Assembly: GCF_038039215.1 (NCBI RefSeq)
Contig: NZ_JBBPCL010000001.1
Span: forward strand, 2,976,001-3,040,000
Origin: Pseudonocardia sp. T1-2H
GTDB lineage: Bacteria > Actinomycetota > Actinomycetes > Mycobacteriales > Pseudonocardiaceae
DNA length: 64,000 nt
Reading direction: 5' to 3'
Below are positions 45,687 to 55,504 of the stretch, piece after piece. A program made the position numbers and the translations under genes. The notes under the pieces were generated by a model. The model was not told where the DNA came from. It saw only the letters and a list, made by a program, of their open reading frames with translations, and made no database searches. The stretch's first letter is position 1. Each line of letters starts with the position of its first letter.

Positions 45687-47339
45687 TCAGCTCCCCGAGC
45701 TCAGTGCCGCCGCGACGACCTCGCGAGCCTCGTCCTGGACCCGGGCCAGGTGCTCCGGGCCCCGGAAGCTCTCCGCATACACCTTGTAGACGTCCTCGGT
45801 GCCGGACGGCCGCGCGGCGAACCAGCCGCTCTCCGTCGTCACCTTGAGCCCGCCGAGCGGCTCGCCGTTACCGGGGGCCGTCGTCAGCCGGGCCGTGATC
45901 GGCTCGCCTGCCAGCTCCGTCGCGGTGACGTCGTCGGCGGACAGCTTGCCGAGCTTCGCCTTGTCCTCGCGCGAGCACGCGACGTCGATCCGGGCGTACG
46001 CGGGCTCGCCGAACCGGCCGGTCAGCTCGCGGTAGTGCTCGCTCGGGGTCCGCCCGGTCACGGCGGTGATCTCGGAGGCGAGCAGCGCCATGATGATCCC
46101 GTCCTTGTCCGTGGACCAGGGCGTGCCGTCGTTGCGCAGGTAGGAGGCCCCCGCGCTCTCCTCGCCGCCGAAGGCGATGCTGCCGTCGCGCAGCCCGGGC
46201 ACGAACCACTTGAAGCCGACGGGCACCTCGAGCAGCGTCCGGCCCAGGTCCGCGGCGACCCGGTCGATCATCGACGAGCTCACCGCCGTCTTGCCGACCG
46301 CGGCGCCGCCGGGCCAGCCCGGCCGGTTCGCGTAGAGGTAGCCGATCGCGACGGCGAGGTAGTGGTTCGGGTTCATCAGCCCGCCGTCGCGGGTGACGAT
46401 GCCGTGCCGGTCGGAGTCCGCGTCGTTGCCGGTGGCGATGGCGAACGGCGCACCGCTCTTCATGCGCTCGACCAGGGACGCCATCGCGTACGGCGACGAG
46501 CAGTCCATCCGGATCTTGCCGTCCCAGTCCAGCGTCATGAAGCCGAACGTCGGGTCCGTCTGCGGGTTCACGACCGTGAGGTCCAGCTTGTACCGCTCCG
46601 CGATCGCACCCCAGTAGTGCACGGACGCGCCGCCGAGCGGGTCCGCGCCGAGCACGACCCCGGCCGAGCGGATCGCCTCCAGGTCGACGACGGCGGGGAG
46701 GTCCGCGACGTAGGCGTCCATGAAGTCGTAGCGCCCGACGTCCCCGCGGACCCGCTCCAGAGGGGTGCGCCGCACGCCGCGCAGGTCCGCCTCGAGCAGC
46801 TCGTTCGCCCGACCGGCGATCCAGCTGGTGGCCGCGGTGCCCGCGGGGCCGCCGTCGGGGCCGTTGTACTTGAAGCCGCCGTCCTGGGGCGGGTTGTGCG
46901 AGGGGGTGACGACGACGCCGTCGGCGAGCCCGTCCGTCCGGCCCCGGTTGTGGGTCAGGATCGCGTGCGAGACGGCGGGCGTGGGCGTCCAGCCGTCCGC
47001 CGAGTCGACGAGGACCTGCACGTCGTTGGCCGCGAACACCTCCACGGCCGTGGTCCACGCCGGATCCGACAGCGCGTGCGTGTCCTTCCCGAGGAAGAGC
47101 GGCCCGTCCGTGCCCTGCGCGGCGCGGTACTCGCAGATCGCCTGGCTGGTCGCCGCGATGTGGTCGTCGTTGAAGGTGGCCGTGAAGGAGGACCCGCGGT
47201 GCCCGGAGGTGCCGAACGCGACGCGCTGCTCGACGACCGCCGGGTCCGGGCGCAGGTTCGCGTAGGCGGACAGCAGCGCAGGGACGTCGACGAGGTCCTC
47301 GGGTCGCGCCGGCGTACCGGCGCGTGGGTTCACGGACAT
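45687..47339 (-). CDS. pgm: Phosphoglucomutase (alpha-D-glucose phosphate-specific)
   Basis: A 550-aa enzyme that interconverts glucose-1- and glucose-6-phosphate. The phosphoserine loop is TPSHNP at 145-150 (S147), the Mg loop is GNDADSDRHG, and the sugar-binding loop is GGEESAGASY. The N-terminal AFGTSGHRGS is typical of the bacterial Pgm type. It is the first gene of the pgm-ppgK operon, and the GalK/GalT genes elsewhere in the window would feed glucose-1-phosphate to it. Confidence 0.95.
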   Translation of the reverse strand: MSVNPRAGTPARPEDLVDVPALLSAYANLRPDPAVVEQRVAFGTSGHRGSSFTATFNDDHIAATSQAICEYRAAQGTDGPLFLGKDTHALSDPAWTTAVEVFAANDVQVLVDSADGWTPTPAVSHAILTHNRGRTDGLADGVVVTPSHNPPQDGGFKYNGPDGGPAGTAATSWIAGRANELLEADLRGVRRTPLERVRGDVGRYDFMDAYVADLPAVVDLEAIRSAGVVLGADPLGGASVHYWGAIAERYKLDLTVVNPQTDPTFGFMTLDWDGKIRMDCSSPYAMASLVERMKSGAPFAIATGNDADSDRHGIVTRDGGLMNPNHYLAVAIGYLYANRPGWPGGAAVGKTAVSSSMIDRVAADLGRTLLEVPVGFKWFVPGLRDGSIAFGGEESAGASYLRNDGTPWSTDKDGIIMALLASEITAVTGRTPSEHYRELTGRFGEPAYARIDVACSREDKAKLGKLSADDVTATELAGEPITARLTTAPGNGEPLGGLKVTTESGWFAARPSGTEDVYKVYAESFRGPEHLARVQDEAREVVAAALSSGS

Positions 47340-47450
47340 GTCACTCCTCGGGACGACGTGCTCGGGCGGGGCTCAGCCTGCCGCATCTCGGGCCCGCGGT
47401 CATCCGGGCACCCCTTCTGCGTGCCGCCCGGGCGCCCTACTGTCGACAGG

Positions 47451-48329
47451 ATGCGGATCGCGTCCTTGCTGCCCGCCGCCACCGAGATCATCGGCGCGCT
47501 CGGGCTCGAGCAGTCCCTGGCCGCGGTCACCTTCGAGTGCGACGAGCCGCCGGGCATCCGGGAGCGCAGGCCCGTGGTCGTCGACACCGCGTTGCCCCCG
47601 GGCCTCGCGCCCGGGGAGATCGACGCGATCGTCACCGAGCGGGTGGCCCGCGGGCTGCCCCTCTACGACCTGGATCGGGAGGTGCTCGCCGGGGTCGCCC
47701 CGGACCTGATCCTCACCCAGGACCTCTGCCGCGTCTGCGCGCTGCCCGCGGGCACCGTCGACGAGGCGCTGGACGCCATCGGGATCACCGCCGACGTCCT
47801 GTCCATCGACCCGCACACCCTCGACGACGTGCTGGGCTCGATCCTCGCCGTCGGCTCCCGGGCCGGCGTGCCGGAGGTGGCGGATCGCCTGGTCGCGGGC
47901 CTGCGGGACCGGCTGGCGGCGGTGCGGGACGCCGTCGCGGGACGTCGGGTGCCGCGGGTCCTCGTGCTGGAGTGGACGGACCCGCCCTTCCTCGCCGGGC
48001 ACTGGGTGCCGGAGATGGTGCACCGGGCCGGGGGAACGGCGGTCGGGGCGGTCGAGGGCGGACGCAGCGTCGGCGCCGGGTGGGACGTGCTTCCCGAGGC
48101 CGACCTGGTGCTCGTCGCGCCGTGCGGGTTCGGCCTGGACTCCGCCGTGGCGCAGGCCGAGGAGGTGCGGCAGCGGCTGCCGGGGCTCCCGGTCGTCGCG
48201 ATCGACTCGGCGGCCTACGTCGTGCGCGCCGGGCCCCGGCTCGTCGACGGCGTGGAGGCGATCGCCTGGGCGCTGCACCCGGACGCCGTCCCGGAGCCGC
48301 CGCCGGGGCGCGTCGAGCGGATCGGATGA
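47451..48329 (+). CDS. Cobalamin-binding/BtuF-like protein without signal peptide
   Basis: A 292-aa periplasmic-binding-protein-fold (TroA/BtuF) protein. It starts MRIASLLPAATEIIGALGL, which is already the first strand of the fold, so it lacks a signal peptide or lipobox and is probably cytoplasmic. The family is annotated as cobalamin- or iron-siderophore-binding. No ABC permease is nearby. The ATG at 47451 has only a weak ribosome-binding site and may be near-leaderless. Confidence 0.8.
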   Translation: MRIASLLPAATEIIGALGLEQSLAAVTFECDEPPGIRERRPVVVDTALPPGLAPGEIDAIVTERVARGLPLYDLDREVLAGVAPDLILTQDLCRVCALPAGTVDEALDAIGITADVLSIDPHTLDDVLGSILAVGSRAGVPEVADRLVAGLRDRLAAVRDAVAGRRVPRVLVLEWTDPPFLAGHWVPEMVHRAGGTAVGAVEGGRSVGAGWDVLPEADLVLVAPCGFGLDSAVAQAEEVRQRLPGLPVVAIDSAAYVVRAGPRLVDGVEAIAWALHPDAVPEPPPGRVERIG

Positions 48330-48401
48330 TCGGGAGGAAACGGACTTCGCCCTGCGCGGCGACGCCGCCGGGTTCAGAGTGATCACCCGGAGGTGGCGGA
48401 G

Positions 48402-49772
48402 ATGTCAGCACCTGACACGTCCCGGCTGACGGGATCCATCAACGCCCGGCTGGACCGGCTGCCGGTCACGCGTCGGCACAGGTTCGCGCTCGTCGCGGTG
48501 GGGATCGGGATGTTCTTCGATCTCTACGAGGTGTTCCTCGCGGGCACCCTCGCGACCGTCCTCGGGAAGGACTTCGGGATCACCGGTACGGCACAGAAGC
48601 TGGTGCTGGCCTCGGCGTTCGTCGGCGCGTTCGTCGGCGCCGTCGTGCTGTCCCGGCTCGCGGACAAGCTCGGCCGCCGCCGGGCGTTCTTCCTGACCCT
48701 CGGCATCTACTCCTTCTTCTCGGTGCTCGGCGGGTTCAGCGTGAACGTCGAGATGCTGATCGTCTGCCGGTTTCTGGCCGGCGTCGGGATCGGGGCGGAG
48801 CTGCCGCTGTCGGACGCCTACCTGTCCGACCTGCTGCCGGCGAACGCCAGGGGTCGGATGATCGCCTGGGCCTACACCCTGGGCTTCTGCGGTGTCCCCG
48901 CCGCCGGCCTGCTCGCCCGGGTGATCACCCCGCACGAGTTCCTGGGCCTCGCCGGCTGGCGGTGGATGTTCATCCTCGGCGGGCTCGGCGCCTTCCTCTG
49001 CTGGCTGCTGCGCCGTGCCCTGCCGGAGTCCCCGCGCTGGCTCGCGTCCGTGGGCCGCGCTGAGGAGGCCGACGCGGTGGTGCGGCGCTTCGAGGAGGCC
49101 GCCCTCCGGGAGAACCCCGGGCAGCCGCTGCCGGAGCCCGAGGTCGAGCCGCCGCCGGCCGGCAAGGAGCCGTTCGGCGCCCTGTTCCGGCCGCCATGGC
49201 GCCGCCGCACCGTGATGCTGTGGATCTTCCAGTCGGTGCAGACGTTCGGCTACTACGGCTTCGGCACCCTGGTTCCGCTGGTGCTGACGGCCAAGGGCTA
49301 CGACATCGTGTCGACGCTGACCTTCACGGCGGTGACGTTCCTCGGCTATCCGGTCGGCTCGGCGCTCTCGATCCCGATCATGGAGCGGGTGGAGCGCAAG
49401 TTCCTGATCATCGCGGCGGCGCTCGGGATGCTCGTGCTCGGCCTGGCCTTCGGCTACGCGACGAGCCCGACGCCGATCATCGTGTTCGGCTTCCTCTACA
49501 CAGTGGTCAGCAACCTGTTCTCCAACGGTTTCCACGTCTACTCCGGCGAGCTCTTCCCGACCACGCTGCGCGCCACCGGGGCGGGCACCGCCTACTCGCT
49601 GAGCCGGCTCGCGACGGCCGTCATGCCGTTCGTGCTGATCCCGCTGCTGAACGCGGCGGGTCCGACCGCGGTGTTCGCCGCCATCGGCGTCGCGATGCTG
49701 ATCGTGGTCGTCGACGTCGCGTGGCTCGGTCCACGGACGACCGGGCGCGCCCTCACCTCGATCGCGGGATGA
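48402..49772 (+). CDS. MFS transporter (sugar/aromatic-acid porter type)
   Basis: A 456-aa 12-helix transporter. MFS signatures are DKLGRRRAFFLTLG in the loop after helix 2 and RFLAGVGIGAELPLSDAYLS in helix 4, with PESPRWL after helix 6 as in sugar and acid porters. FFDLYEVFLAGTL in helix 1 is similar to aromatic-acid and niacin transporters. I chose ATG at 48402, with GGAGG eight bases upstream, over a GTG at 48393. The substrate is unknown. Confidence 0.87.
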   Translation: MSAPDTSRLTGSINARLDRLPVTRRHRFALVAVGIGMFFDLYEVFLAGTLATVLGKDFGITGTAQKLVLASAFVGAFVGAVVLSRLADKLGRRRAFFLTLGIYSFFSVLGGFSVNVEMLIVCRFLAGVGIGAELPLSDAYLSDLLPANARGRMIAWAYTLGFCGVPAAGLLARVITPHEFLGLAGWRWMFILGGLGAFLCWLLRRALPESPRWLASVGRAEEADAVVRRFEEAALRENPGQPLPEPEVEPPPAGKEPFGALFRPPWRRRTVMLWIFQSVQTFGYYGFGTLVPLVLTAKGYDIVSTLTFTAVTFLGYPVGSALSIPIMERVERKFLIIAAALGMLVLGLAFGYATSPTPIIVFGFLYTVVSNLFSNGFHVYSGELFPTTLRATGAGTAYSLSRLATAVMPFVLIPLLNAAGPTAVFAAIGVAMLIVVVDVAWLGPRTTGRALTSIAG

Positions 49773-49775
49773 GGC

Positions 49776-50900
49776 TCAGGCCTGCGCGGTGCCCCACCGC
49801 CGCCCGACGAGGCGGGCCAGGAACGGCGCGACCAGCAGCATGAGGATCACCCGGATGACCTGTACGGCGACGACGAACGTCACGTCGCCGCCGGAGGAGA
49901 TCGCGGTGGCGAGCACCGCGTAGATGCCGCCGGGGGTGGTGGCGAGGTAGCCGTCGAGGAAGGAGGTCCCCGTCGTCGCGGACAGCACCACGCCGAGGCC
50001 CGCGCACACGGCGACGATCGCCAGGATCAGCGCGGTGGCCGACGGCAGCACCCGCACGACGGTCCGCAGCGCGGCCCGGGTGAACCGCAGCCCGGCCTGC
50101 CAGCCGATCACCGCGTAGGCGACGTCGACGAGCAGGGCCGGCGGCGTCGCGCCGAACGTGAGCCCGGCCAGGCTCAGCACCAGGGCGACCACCATGGGGC
50201 CGAGCAGTGCCCCGGCCGGGACGTGCGCCTTCTCCGCGAGGGGGATTCCGACCAGGCAGCACACGGCGAGCAGGGCCACGCCGAGGTACCAGGGAGCGCT
50301 CGCGGACTCCGTGCCGCCACCGAGCCCGACGTGCCCGGCGCCGAACACCGCGGCGGCCACGATCGGCATCGTCGCGGTGACGAGCCCGACGCGCAGGTAC
50401 TGGATCACCGACACGATCCGCTCGTCGCCACCGAGCTCGCGGGTCACGGCGACCAGGCCGGACGCGCCGCCGGCGGTGAGCGCGAGCATCCCGGTGAGCG
50501 GGGAGACCCCGCGCTGCAGGCCGAGCAGCAGCCCCGCGGCCATGCTGGCCACGAGCGTGCCGAGGCTGACGAGGAGGACGGGCAGCCAGTTCGCGGCGAC
50601 GGCCGAGAGGGTGTCCGTCCGGGCCAGCACGCCGATGACGACGCCGATCACGGCCTGCGCCGCGGACGTCGCCGGCCTGGGCACCCGGGTCGGCCCGGCC
50701 CCGAGGAGCGCCAGCACCGTGCCGACGATCAGCCCGGCGAACAGCGCGGGGGACGGCACGCCGAGGGCGCCGAGTCCGAACGTCAGCGGGACCGTGCTCG
50801 CGACGAGCAGCGCCCAGCGGGCCCAGACGATTCGCCTGAATCGGTCCCACCTGCCGGAATCGTCCCGTCCGGCCGTGTCGGCCGTCCCGCCCTCGTCCAC
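49776..50900 (-). CDS. AbrB-duplication (AmoA-like) membrane protein
   Basis: A 374-aa integral membrane protein with about ten helices in two similar halves, as in the AbrB membrane family often misnamed ammonia monooxygenase. Typical segments are SAAQAVIGVVIGVLART and LATTPGGIYAVLATAIS. I chose the GTG at 50900, which gives a short hydrophilic N-terminus; the open frame continues into non-coding-like sequence to 51146. The function is unknown. It is convergent with the MFS gene, 3 bp apart. Confidence 0.8.
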   Translation of the reverse strand: MDEGGTADTAGRDDSGRWDRFRRIVWARWALLVASTVPLTFGLGALGVPSPALFAGLIVGTVLALLGAGPTRVPRPATSAAQAVIGVVIGVLARTDTLSAVAANWLPVLLVSLGTLVASMAAGLLLGLQRGVSPLTGMLALTAGGASGLVAVTRELGGDERIVSVIQYLRVGLVTATMPIVAAAVFGAGHVGLGGGTESASAPWYLGVALLAVCCLVGIPLAEKAHVPAGALLGPMVVALVLSLAGLTFGATPPALLVDVAYAVIGWQAGLRFTRAALRTVVRVLPSATALILAIVAVCAGLGVVLSATTGTSFLDGYLATTPGGIYAVLATAISSGGDVTFVVAVQVIRVILMLLVAPFLARLVGRRWGTAQA

Positions 50901-51027
50901 GCCGCAGACCCTGTCAGACGCGTCCCTCCCGCTTCCGGTGGCCCGGCGGCGGATGGCAGGGTGCGGGTCGGGGACGGTGATCGTCCCCGACGGCGACGAG
51001 CAGCACCAGCGGAGGTGAGCACCCACG

Positions 51028-52731
51028 ATGGCGGGTGAGATCCGGACAGCGGGCCACGCCGACGACGTGGGCCTCGGGCCCGCGCTGGCCGCCCTGACCG
51101 CCCCCGGCGGGGACTTCCCGCTGACCGACGCCGTGGTGCGCGGCATACCGATGCGGGTCTACGACCGCGCCCCGCGGACCCTGCGGGAGCTGATCGCCGC
51201 GACGGCCGCCTTCGGGGACCGCCCGTACTCCGTCCACCGCGACGAGCGCACGAGCTACGCCGAGCACCTCGCCCAGGTCTACGGGCTGGCGGCGGTGCTG
51301 CGCGAGCGGTACGGCCTGGTGAAGGGCGACCGGGTGGGCATCGCCATGCGGAACTACCCCGAGTGGGGCGTGGTGTTCTTCGCCGCGCAGGTCGCCGGGT
51401 TCGTCGCCGTCCCGCTCAACGCGTGGTGGACCGGCCCCGAGCTCGTCTGGGCCGTCGAGGACTCCGGTTGCCGGATCGTCGTCGGGGACGGGCCGCGGGT
51501 CGACGCGCTCGCCGGGCACGTCGACGTCCCGCTGGTGCGGGCGCGCGGCACCGGCCCCGTACCCGCGGGCGCGGTGACCTGGGAGGACCTCGTCGCCGGC
51601 TTCGACCCGGCGGCCGGGCTCCCGGACGTCGAGGTGCTGGCCGAGGACGACTCGTCGATCCTCTACACGTCCGGCACGACCGGCCGGCCCAAGGGCGCGG
51701 TGCACTCCCACCGCAACCACGTCACGAACGCGCTGAACGTGGTGCTGACCACCCGGGCCAACGCGGTCGTGAGCGGTGCGGCGCCGCCCGCGGGCCAGCC
51801 CGGGACGCTCCTCACCTACCCGCTGTTCCACATCGCCGGGCTCAACTCGCTCTACGGCGCCGTGCTCAACGGGGCGAAGCTGGCCACGATGTACCGCTGG
51901 GACCGGGAGGAGGCGCGCGCCCTGGTCCGAGAGGAGAGGCTGACCGGCGGCGCGGGCGTTCCGACGACCATGCGCGAGCTCGCCGAGGAGGCCATCGCGC
52001 ACCCGGACGAGACGGCGTCGCTGACCCGGATCGCCATGGGTGGCGCGCCGATCCCGCCCGAGCTCGTCGCGCGCATCGCCGACCACCTGGGGCCGATCTC
52101 CTTCAACGGCTACGGCCTCACCGAGACGACCTCCGCGGTGTGCGCGAACTCCGGGCAGGACTACGTGGACCGCCCGGACAGCGTCGGCCGCCCCGCGCCG
52201 GGGGCGGAGGTGCGGGTCGTCGATCCCGAGACGCTGGCGGAGCTGGCGGAGGGGGAGATCGGCGAGCTCTGGTTTCGCGGGCCGAACATCGTCCGTGGGT
52301 ACTGGAACAACCCGGAGGCCGACGCCGCGGCGTTCGTCGACGGCTGGTTCCGCACCGGCGACCTCGGCCACGTCACCCGGGGCTGGGTGTACGTCGTGGA
52401 CCGGCTCAAGGACGTCGTGCTGCGCGGCGGCGAGAACGTCTACAGCGTCCAGGTCGAGGCGGCCCTGCACGAGGTGCCGGGGGTGGAGGAGGTCGCGATC
52501 GTCGGCATCCCGCACCCGACCCTGGGCGAGGAGGTCGCCGCGGTGGTCCGGCTCGCCCCGGGCGCTGCGCGGGACGCGGACCTGCTGCGCCGCCACGTCA
52601 CCGAGCGGGTCGCGGCCTTCGCGGCCCCGACCACCGTGATCTGGTGGGACGAGGCGCTGCCGCGGACGGCGACCGGCAAGATCCTCAAGAAGGACCTGCG
52701 GACGGCCGTGCTGAAGGACCCGGGGGAGTAG
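51028..52731 (+). CDS. Class I adenylate-forming acyl-CoA synthetase
   Basis: A 567-aa AMP-dependent synthetase/ligase that activates a carboxylic acid (probably a fatty acid) to its CoA thioester. Motifs are the P-loop YTSGTTGRPKG at 213-223, FNGYGLTETTS, GWFRTGDLG and the C-terminal catalytic lysine region RTATGKILKKDLR. GCGGAGG lies 12 bp before the ATG. It is divergent from the AbrB-like gene. The substrate is not evident. Confidence 0.9.
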   Translation: MAGEIRTAGHADDVGLGPALAALTAPGGDFPLTDAVVRGIPMRVYDRAPRTLRELIAATAAFGDRPYSVHRDERTSYAEHLAQVYGLAAVLRERYGLVKGDRVGIAMRNYPEWGVVFFAAQVAGFVAVPLNAWWTGPELVWAVEDSGCRIVVGDGPRVDALAGHVDVPLVRARGTGPVPAGAVTWEDLVAGFDPAAGLPDVEVLAEDDSSILYTSGTTGRPKGAVHSHRNHVTNALNVVLTTRANAVVSGAAPPAGQPGTLLTYPLFHIAGLNSLYGAVLNGAKLATMYRWDREEARALVREERLTGGAGVPTTMRELAEEAIAHPDETASLTRIAMGGAPIPPELVARIADHLGPISFNGYGLTETTSAVCANSGQDYVDRPDSVGRPAPGAEVRVVDPETLAELAEGEIGELWFRGPNIVRGYWNNPEADAAAFVDGWFRTGDLGHVTRGWVYVVDRLKDVVLRGGENVYSVQVEAALHEVPGVEEVAIVGIPHPTLGEEVAAVVRLAPGAARDADLLRRHVTERVAAFAAPTTVIWWDEALPRTATGKILKKDLRTAVLKDPGE

Positions 52732-52778
52732 GGCTCCCCGGCAGAGCCCTGCTCTGCGCCCACGGACGCGGCGGCCGC

Positions 52779-53825
52779 TCAGTCCTGGAGGTCGGCGAGG
52801 CGGGCCTCGAGCCGCTCCAGGGCCACCGCCGCGTCCCGGGCGGCGCGAGCGGACTCGCGTTCCGCGCGGTCGGCCTCCTTCACCGCGGCCGACGCGTCGG
52901 AGCGCGCGTCGCGGGCCCGGTCCAGTTCGGCGGTGAGCTCGTCGACCCGGCGTTCGGCCTCGCCGCGCGCCGCCTCGGCCTGGTCGAGGGCGTTCCGGTC
53001 GGCCTCGTTGCGGTCCGTCGCCTCGTCCGCCGCGCGGCGGGCCTCGGCGACAGCCCGTTCGGCCTCCTCGCGTTCCCGCGCGCGCCGCTCCCGTTCGACG
53101 CGTTCGCGTTCGGCGGCCTCGCGCTCGGCCCGTTCGGCCTCCGGATCCGCGGCGGCCGCGTCGTCGTCGCGGGTCGCGGTTCCGGAGGACGAGGTGGCGC
53201 GCTCGGGGCCCGCCCGCCCGCCGGTCGGGCGACGCGGCGCGGACGGCCGGCGGGAGCCGGCGCCGGCGGACCGGTCCACCGAGCCGAGCCCCGGGCCGAA
53301 ACCCGAGTAGCTCACCGTCCTGGTCAGCCGCCCGGAGCGCACCTCTTCCGCGACGGCCGGATCCGCGAGTGCCGCGTCGAGGATTCCCCGCAGGTCCCGT
53401 TCGACCGACTCCGTGACGCGGTGCCCTTCCGCCGCCGCCAGCCGCCGCGCCTCCCGGGCCATGGCGTTGACCAGCTTCTGCCGCTGGGAGGACAGCGCGC
53501 GCAGGGCGGGCCCGTCCAGGCTGCGCTGGGCGCCGTCCAGCTCGCCGGCGAGGTCCAGGAGGCCGTCGAGCTGCTCGCCGCGTTCCCGGGCGAGCAGGTT
53601 CGCCAGCCAGGCGGCCTGGGTCGGGCGGCGGAGGCGGCCGATCGCCTTGGCCGCGTCCTTGTCGCCGGCCTCCTTCGCCGCGGCCACGAGCTCGTCGCGC
53701 TCCGGGACGAACTCCTCCGGCGGCACGCCATAGAGGCGTTCGGCCGCCTCGGTGACGGCATCGTCCTCGGCCACCCCGCTGCCATCCGGCGGCTCGGTCC
53801 CGGCAGACGGAGCAGTCTGGTTCAT
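52779..53825 (-). CDS. Coiled-coil protein of unknown function
   Basis: A 348-aa protein. Residues 20-165 form a conserved helical region (RLYGVPPEEFVPERDELVAA, QAAWLANLLARERGE), then a Gly/Pro/Ser-rich linker, then about 130 residues of highly charged Ala/Arg/Glu coiled coil. This layout is seen in conserved actinobacterial hypothetical proteins. No catalytic motif and no membrane segment. The ATG at 53825 is divergent from a membrane-anchored protein. Confidence 0.75.
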   Translation of the reverse strand: MNQTAPSAGTEPPDGSGVAEDDAVTEAAERLYGVPPEEFVPERDELVAAAKEAGDKDAAKAIGRLRRPTQAAWLANLLARERGEQLDGLLDLAGELDGAQRSLDGPALRALSSQRQKLVNAMAREARRLAAAEGHRVTESVERDLRGILDAALADPAVAEEVRSGRLTRTVSYSGFGPGLGSVDRSAGAGSRRPSAPRRPTGGRAGPERATSSSGTATRDDDAAAADPEAERAEREAAERERVERERRAREREEAERAVAEARRAADEATDRNEADRNALDQAEAARGEAERRVDELTAELDRARDARSDASAAVKEADRAERESARAARDAAVALERLEARLADLQD

Positions 53826-53909
53826 ACTCACTCGATTCAGTGTGACGGCAGTCACATGGGGAAGCCGCGGATACCGATTGTGACCGCCATCGAACGGGCA
53901 GACCACCGC

Positions 53910-54515
53910 ATGAACAGCACCACTCTCATCGTAGTGATCATTGCGGTGGTGGTCGTCCTCGTCGCGATCGCCGTGGTCGCCCGGTTCATGGGCGGCAAGC
54001 GGCGCAGCGAACAGCTCCGCGAACGCTTCGGACCCGAGTACGAGCGTCACCTGGCCGAGTCGGGCGATCCCGCCCGGACCGAGCGCGAGCTCGCGGACCG
54101 GGAGAAGCGGCACAGCAAGCTCGATCTCCGCCAGCTCGACGACCGCGAGCGCGAGACCTTCCGGCACCGCTGGACCGACGTCCAGCGCGAGTTCGTCGAC
54201 GACCCGAACCGTGCGGTGGACCACGCGGACTCCCTGGTCAACGAGGTGATGTCGGCCCGCGGCTACCCGGTCGACGACTTCGAGCAGCGCGCCGCGGACG
54301 TCTCCGTGGAGCACCCGGTCGTCGTCCAGCGCTACCGCGAGGCGCGCCGGATCGCCGCGGACAACCGCAGCGGCCGCGCGGACACCGAGCAGCTGCGCAA
54401 CGCGGTCACCTCCTACCGAGAGCTGGTCGGCGCGCTCCTGGGCGACGAGCCCGGCGACGGGCGCAACGGACATTCCCCCCACAACTCCGCCCGCAACACG
54501 GAGGCACAGCCATGA
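53910..54515 (+). CDS. Membrane-anchored protein of unknown function
   Basis: A 201-aa protein with one N-terminal helix (LIVVIIAVVVVLVAIAVVARF, here broken for length: residues 6-26) and a charged soluble part. Residues 86-115 (RHRWTDVQREFVDDPNRAV) and 150-185 (TEQLRNAVTSYRELVGALL) align with the C-terminus of the next gene, so the two share a domain. The ATG at 53910 is the best start. The stop overlaps the next ATG (ATGA), so the pair is probably co-translated. Confidence 0.75.
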   Translation: MNSTTLIVVIIAVVVVLVAIAVVARFMGGKRRSEQLRERFGPEYERHLAESGDPARTERELADREKRHSKLDLRQLDDRERETFRHRWTDVQREFVDDPNRAVDHADSLVNEVMSARGYPVDDFEQRAADVSVEHPVVVQRYREARRIAADNRSGRADTEQLRNAVTSYRELVGALLGDEPGDGRNGHSPHNSARNTEAQP

Positions 54516-55438
54516 GCGACACGCACGAGAACACCCGCAACGACGAGTCCCTCCGGCAGCGGCTGACCGACAAGCTGGTCGGCCGGGACCGGAACGAGGA
54601 CCGCGACGCCCACCAGGGTGACACGCACAGTGACGACACCTACGGTGACGCTCCGCGACAGGGCGACGCCCGGTACGACGATGGCACCGACCGCGGCACG
54701 GCCGTGGTCGGCGAGCAGGGCGGCCGGTCCCAGGAGGGCTGGGTCGAGCCCGCTCGGGACGACGACCGGTTCGCCGCGAACCGTCCCGGTGCCGAGGAAC
54801 GCCTCGGTGCCGACAGCCGGGACACCGGGACCGCAACGAGCGGCCTGCGTGCCGGCGACCTCGGTGACCGAGCCCCAGGTGAGCACGAGCCCGATGTCCG
54901 CACCGGTGGGATGCACGACCCGGCGACGCCCGACGGCGGTGCCCAGGCCCGGGGCGTCCAGGCCCGGGACGTCACCTCCGGCAGCATCGGCGACGCCGGT
55001 CGCGGCGGCCCGGACCAGCAGGACCCGGGCGGGCTCGCCGGGCCCGGCGCCGCGAGCGCGGGAGCCGCGGGTGCGGCCGGCGTCTCCGACCGCCGCGACT
55101 CCACCGACCGGACCGACCCGACCGGGCCGGACCGGCGCGCGGCGTCCCAGGGCGGGACGAGGCACGAGGGCGACCCCGCCCTCATCCCGGAGGACCGCTC
55201 CGCGGACTACATGCGTCGCTGGGAGTCCCTCAAGGCCGGCTTCGTCGACGAGCCCCGCGCGGCGGTGCGGGACGCGAACCAGCTCGTCGGCCAGGTGCTG
55301 GACGAGCTGGAGGAGCTGTTCCGCAACCAGCGCCGTGAGCTGGAACGCGACCTCGGCAACGACCAGGCGTCCACCGAGGACCTGCGGCTGGCGCTCGGCC
55401 GCTACCGCAACTTCTTCGACCGGCTGCTGAAGATCTGA
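54512..55438 (+). CDS. Low-complexity protein with a C-terminal domain shared with its neighbour
   Basis: A 308-aa soluble protein. The first 215 residues are low-complexity and rich in Asp, Gly, Arg and Ala, and are probably disordered. The last 90 residues (YMRRWESLKAGFVDEPRAAV, then STEDLRLALGRYRNFFDRLL) are helical and match the preceding protein. The function is unknown. It ends 18 bp before a strong terminator. Confidence 0.75.
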   Translation: MSDTHENTRNDESLRQRLTDKLVGRDRNEDRDAHQGDTHSDDTYGDAPRQGDARYDDGTDRGTAVVGEQGGRSQEGWVEPARDDDRFAANRPGAEERLGADSRDTGTATSGLRAGDLGDRAPGEHEPDVRTGGMHDPATPDGGAQARGVQARDVTSGSIGDAGRGGPDQQDPGGLAGPGAASAGAAGAAGVSDRRDSTDRTDPTGPDRRAASQGGTRHEGDPALIPEDRSADYMRRWESLKAGFVDEPRAAVRDANQLVGQVLDELEELFRNQRRELERDLGNDQASTEDLRLALGRYRNFFDRLLKI

Positions 55439-55455
55439 CCGGGCGGGGCACGACG

Positions 55456-55490
55456 AAGGGGCGGGACCTGACGATCAGGTCCCGCCCCTT
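55456..55490. terminator. Strong hairpin terminator between convergent operons
   Basis: A perfect 16-bp stem (AAGGGGCGGGACCTGA with its complement) closes a 3-nt CGA loop. It ends with TT on one strand and begins with AA, so it could stop transcription from both sides, between the shared-domain pair and the encapsulin gene. Confidence 0.88.
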
Positions 55491-55504
55491 CACGCTGCCC
55501 GGGG

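Noticed and set aside
52731..52760. Short hairpins after the acyl-CoA synthetase gene as a terminator
   Set aside because: The stems are only about six bases and overlap each other, so they are too weak to report as a terminator.
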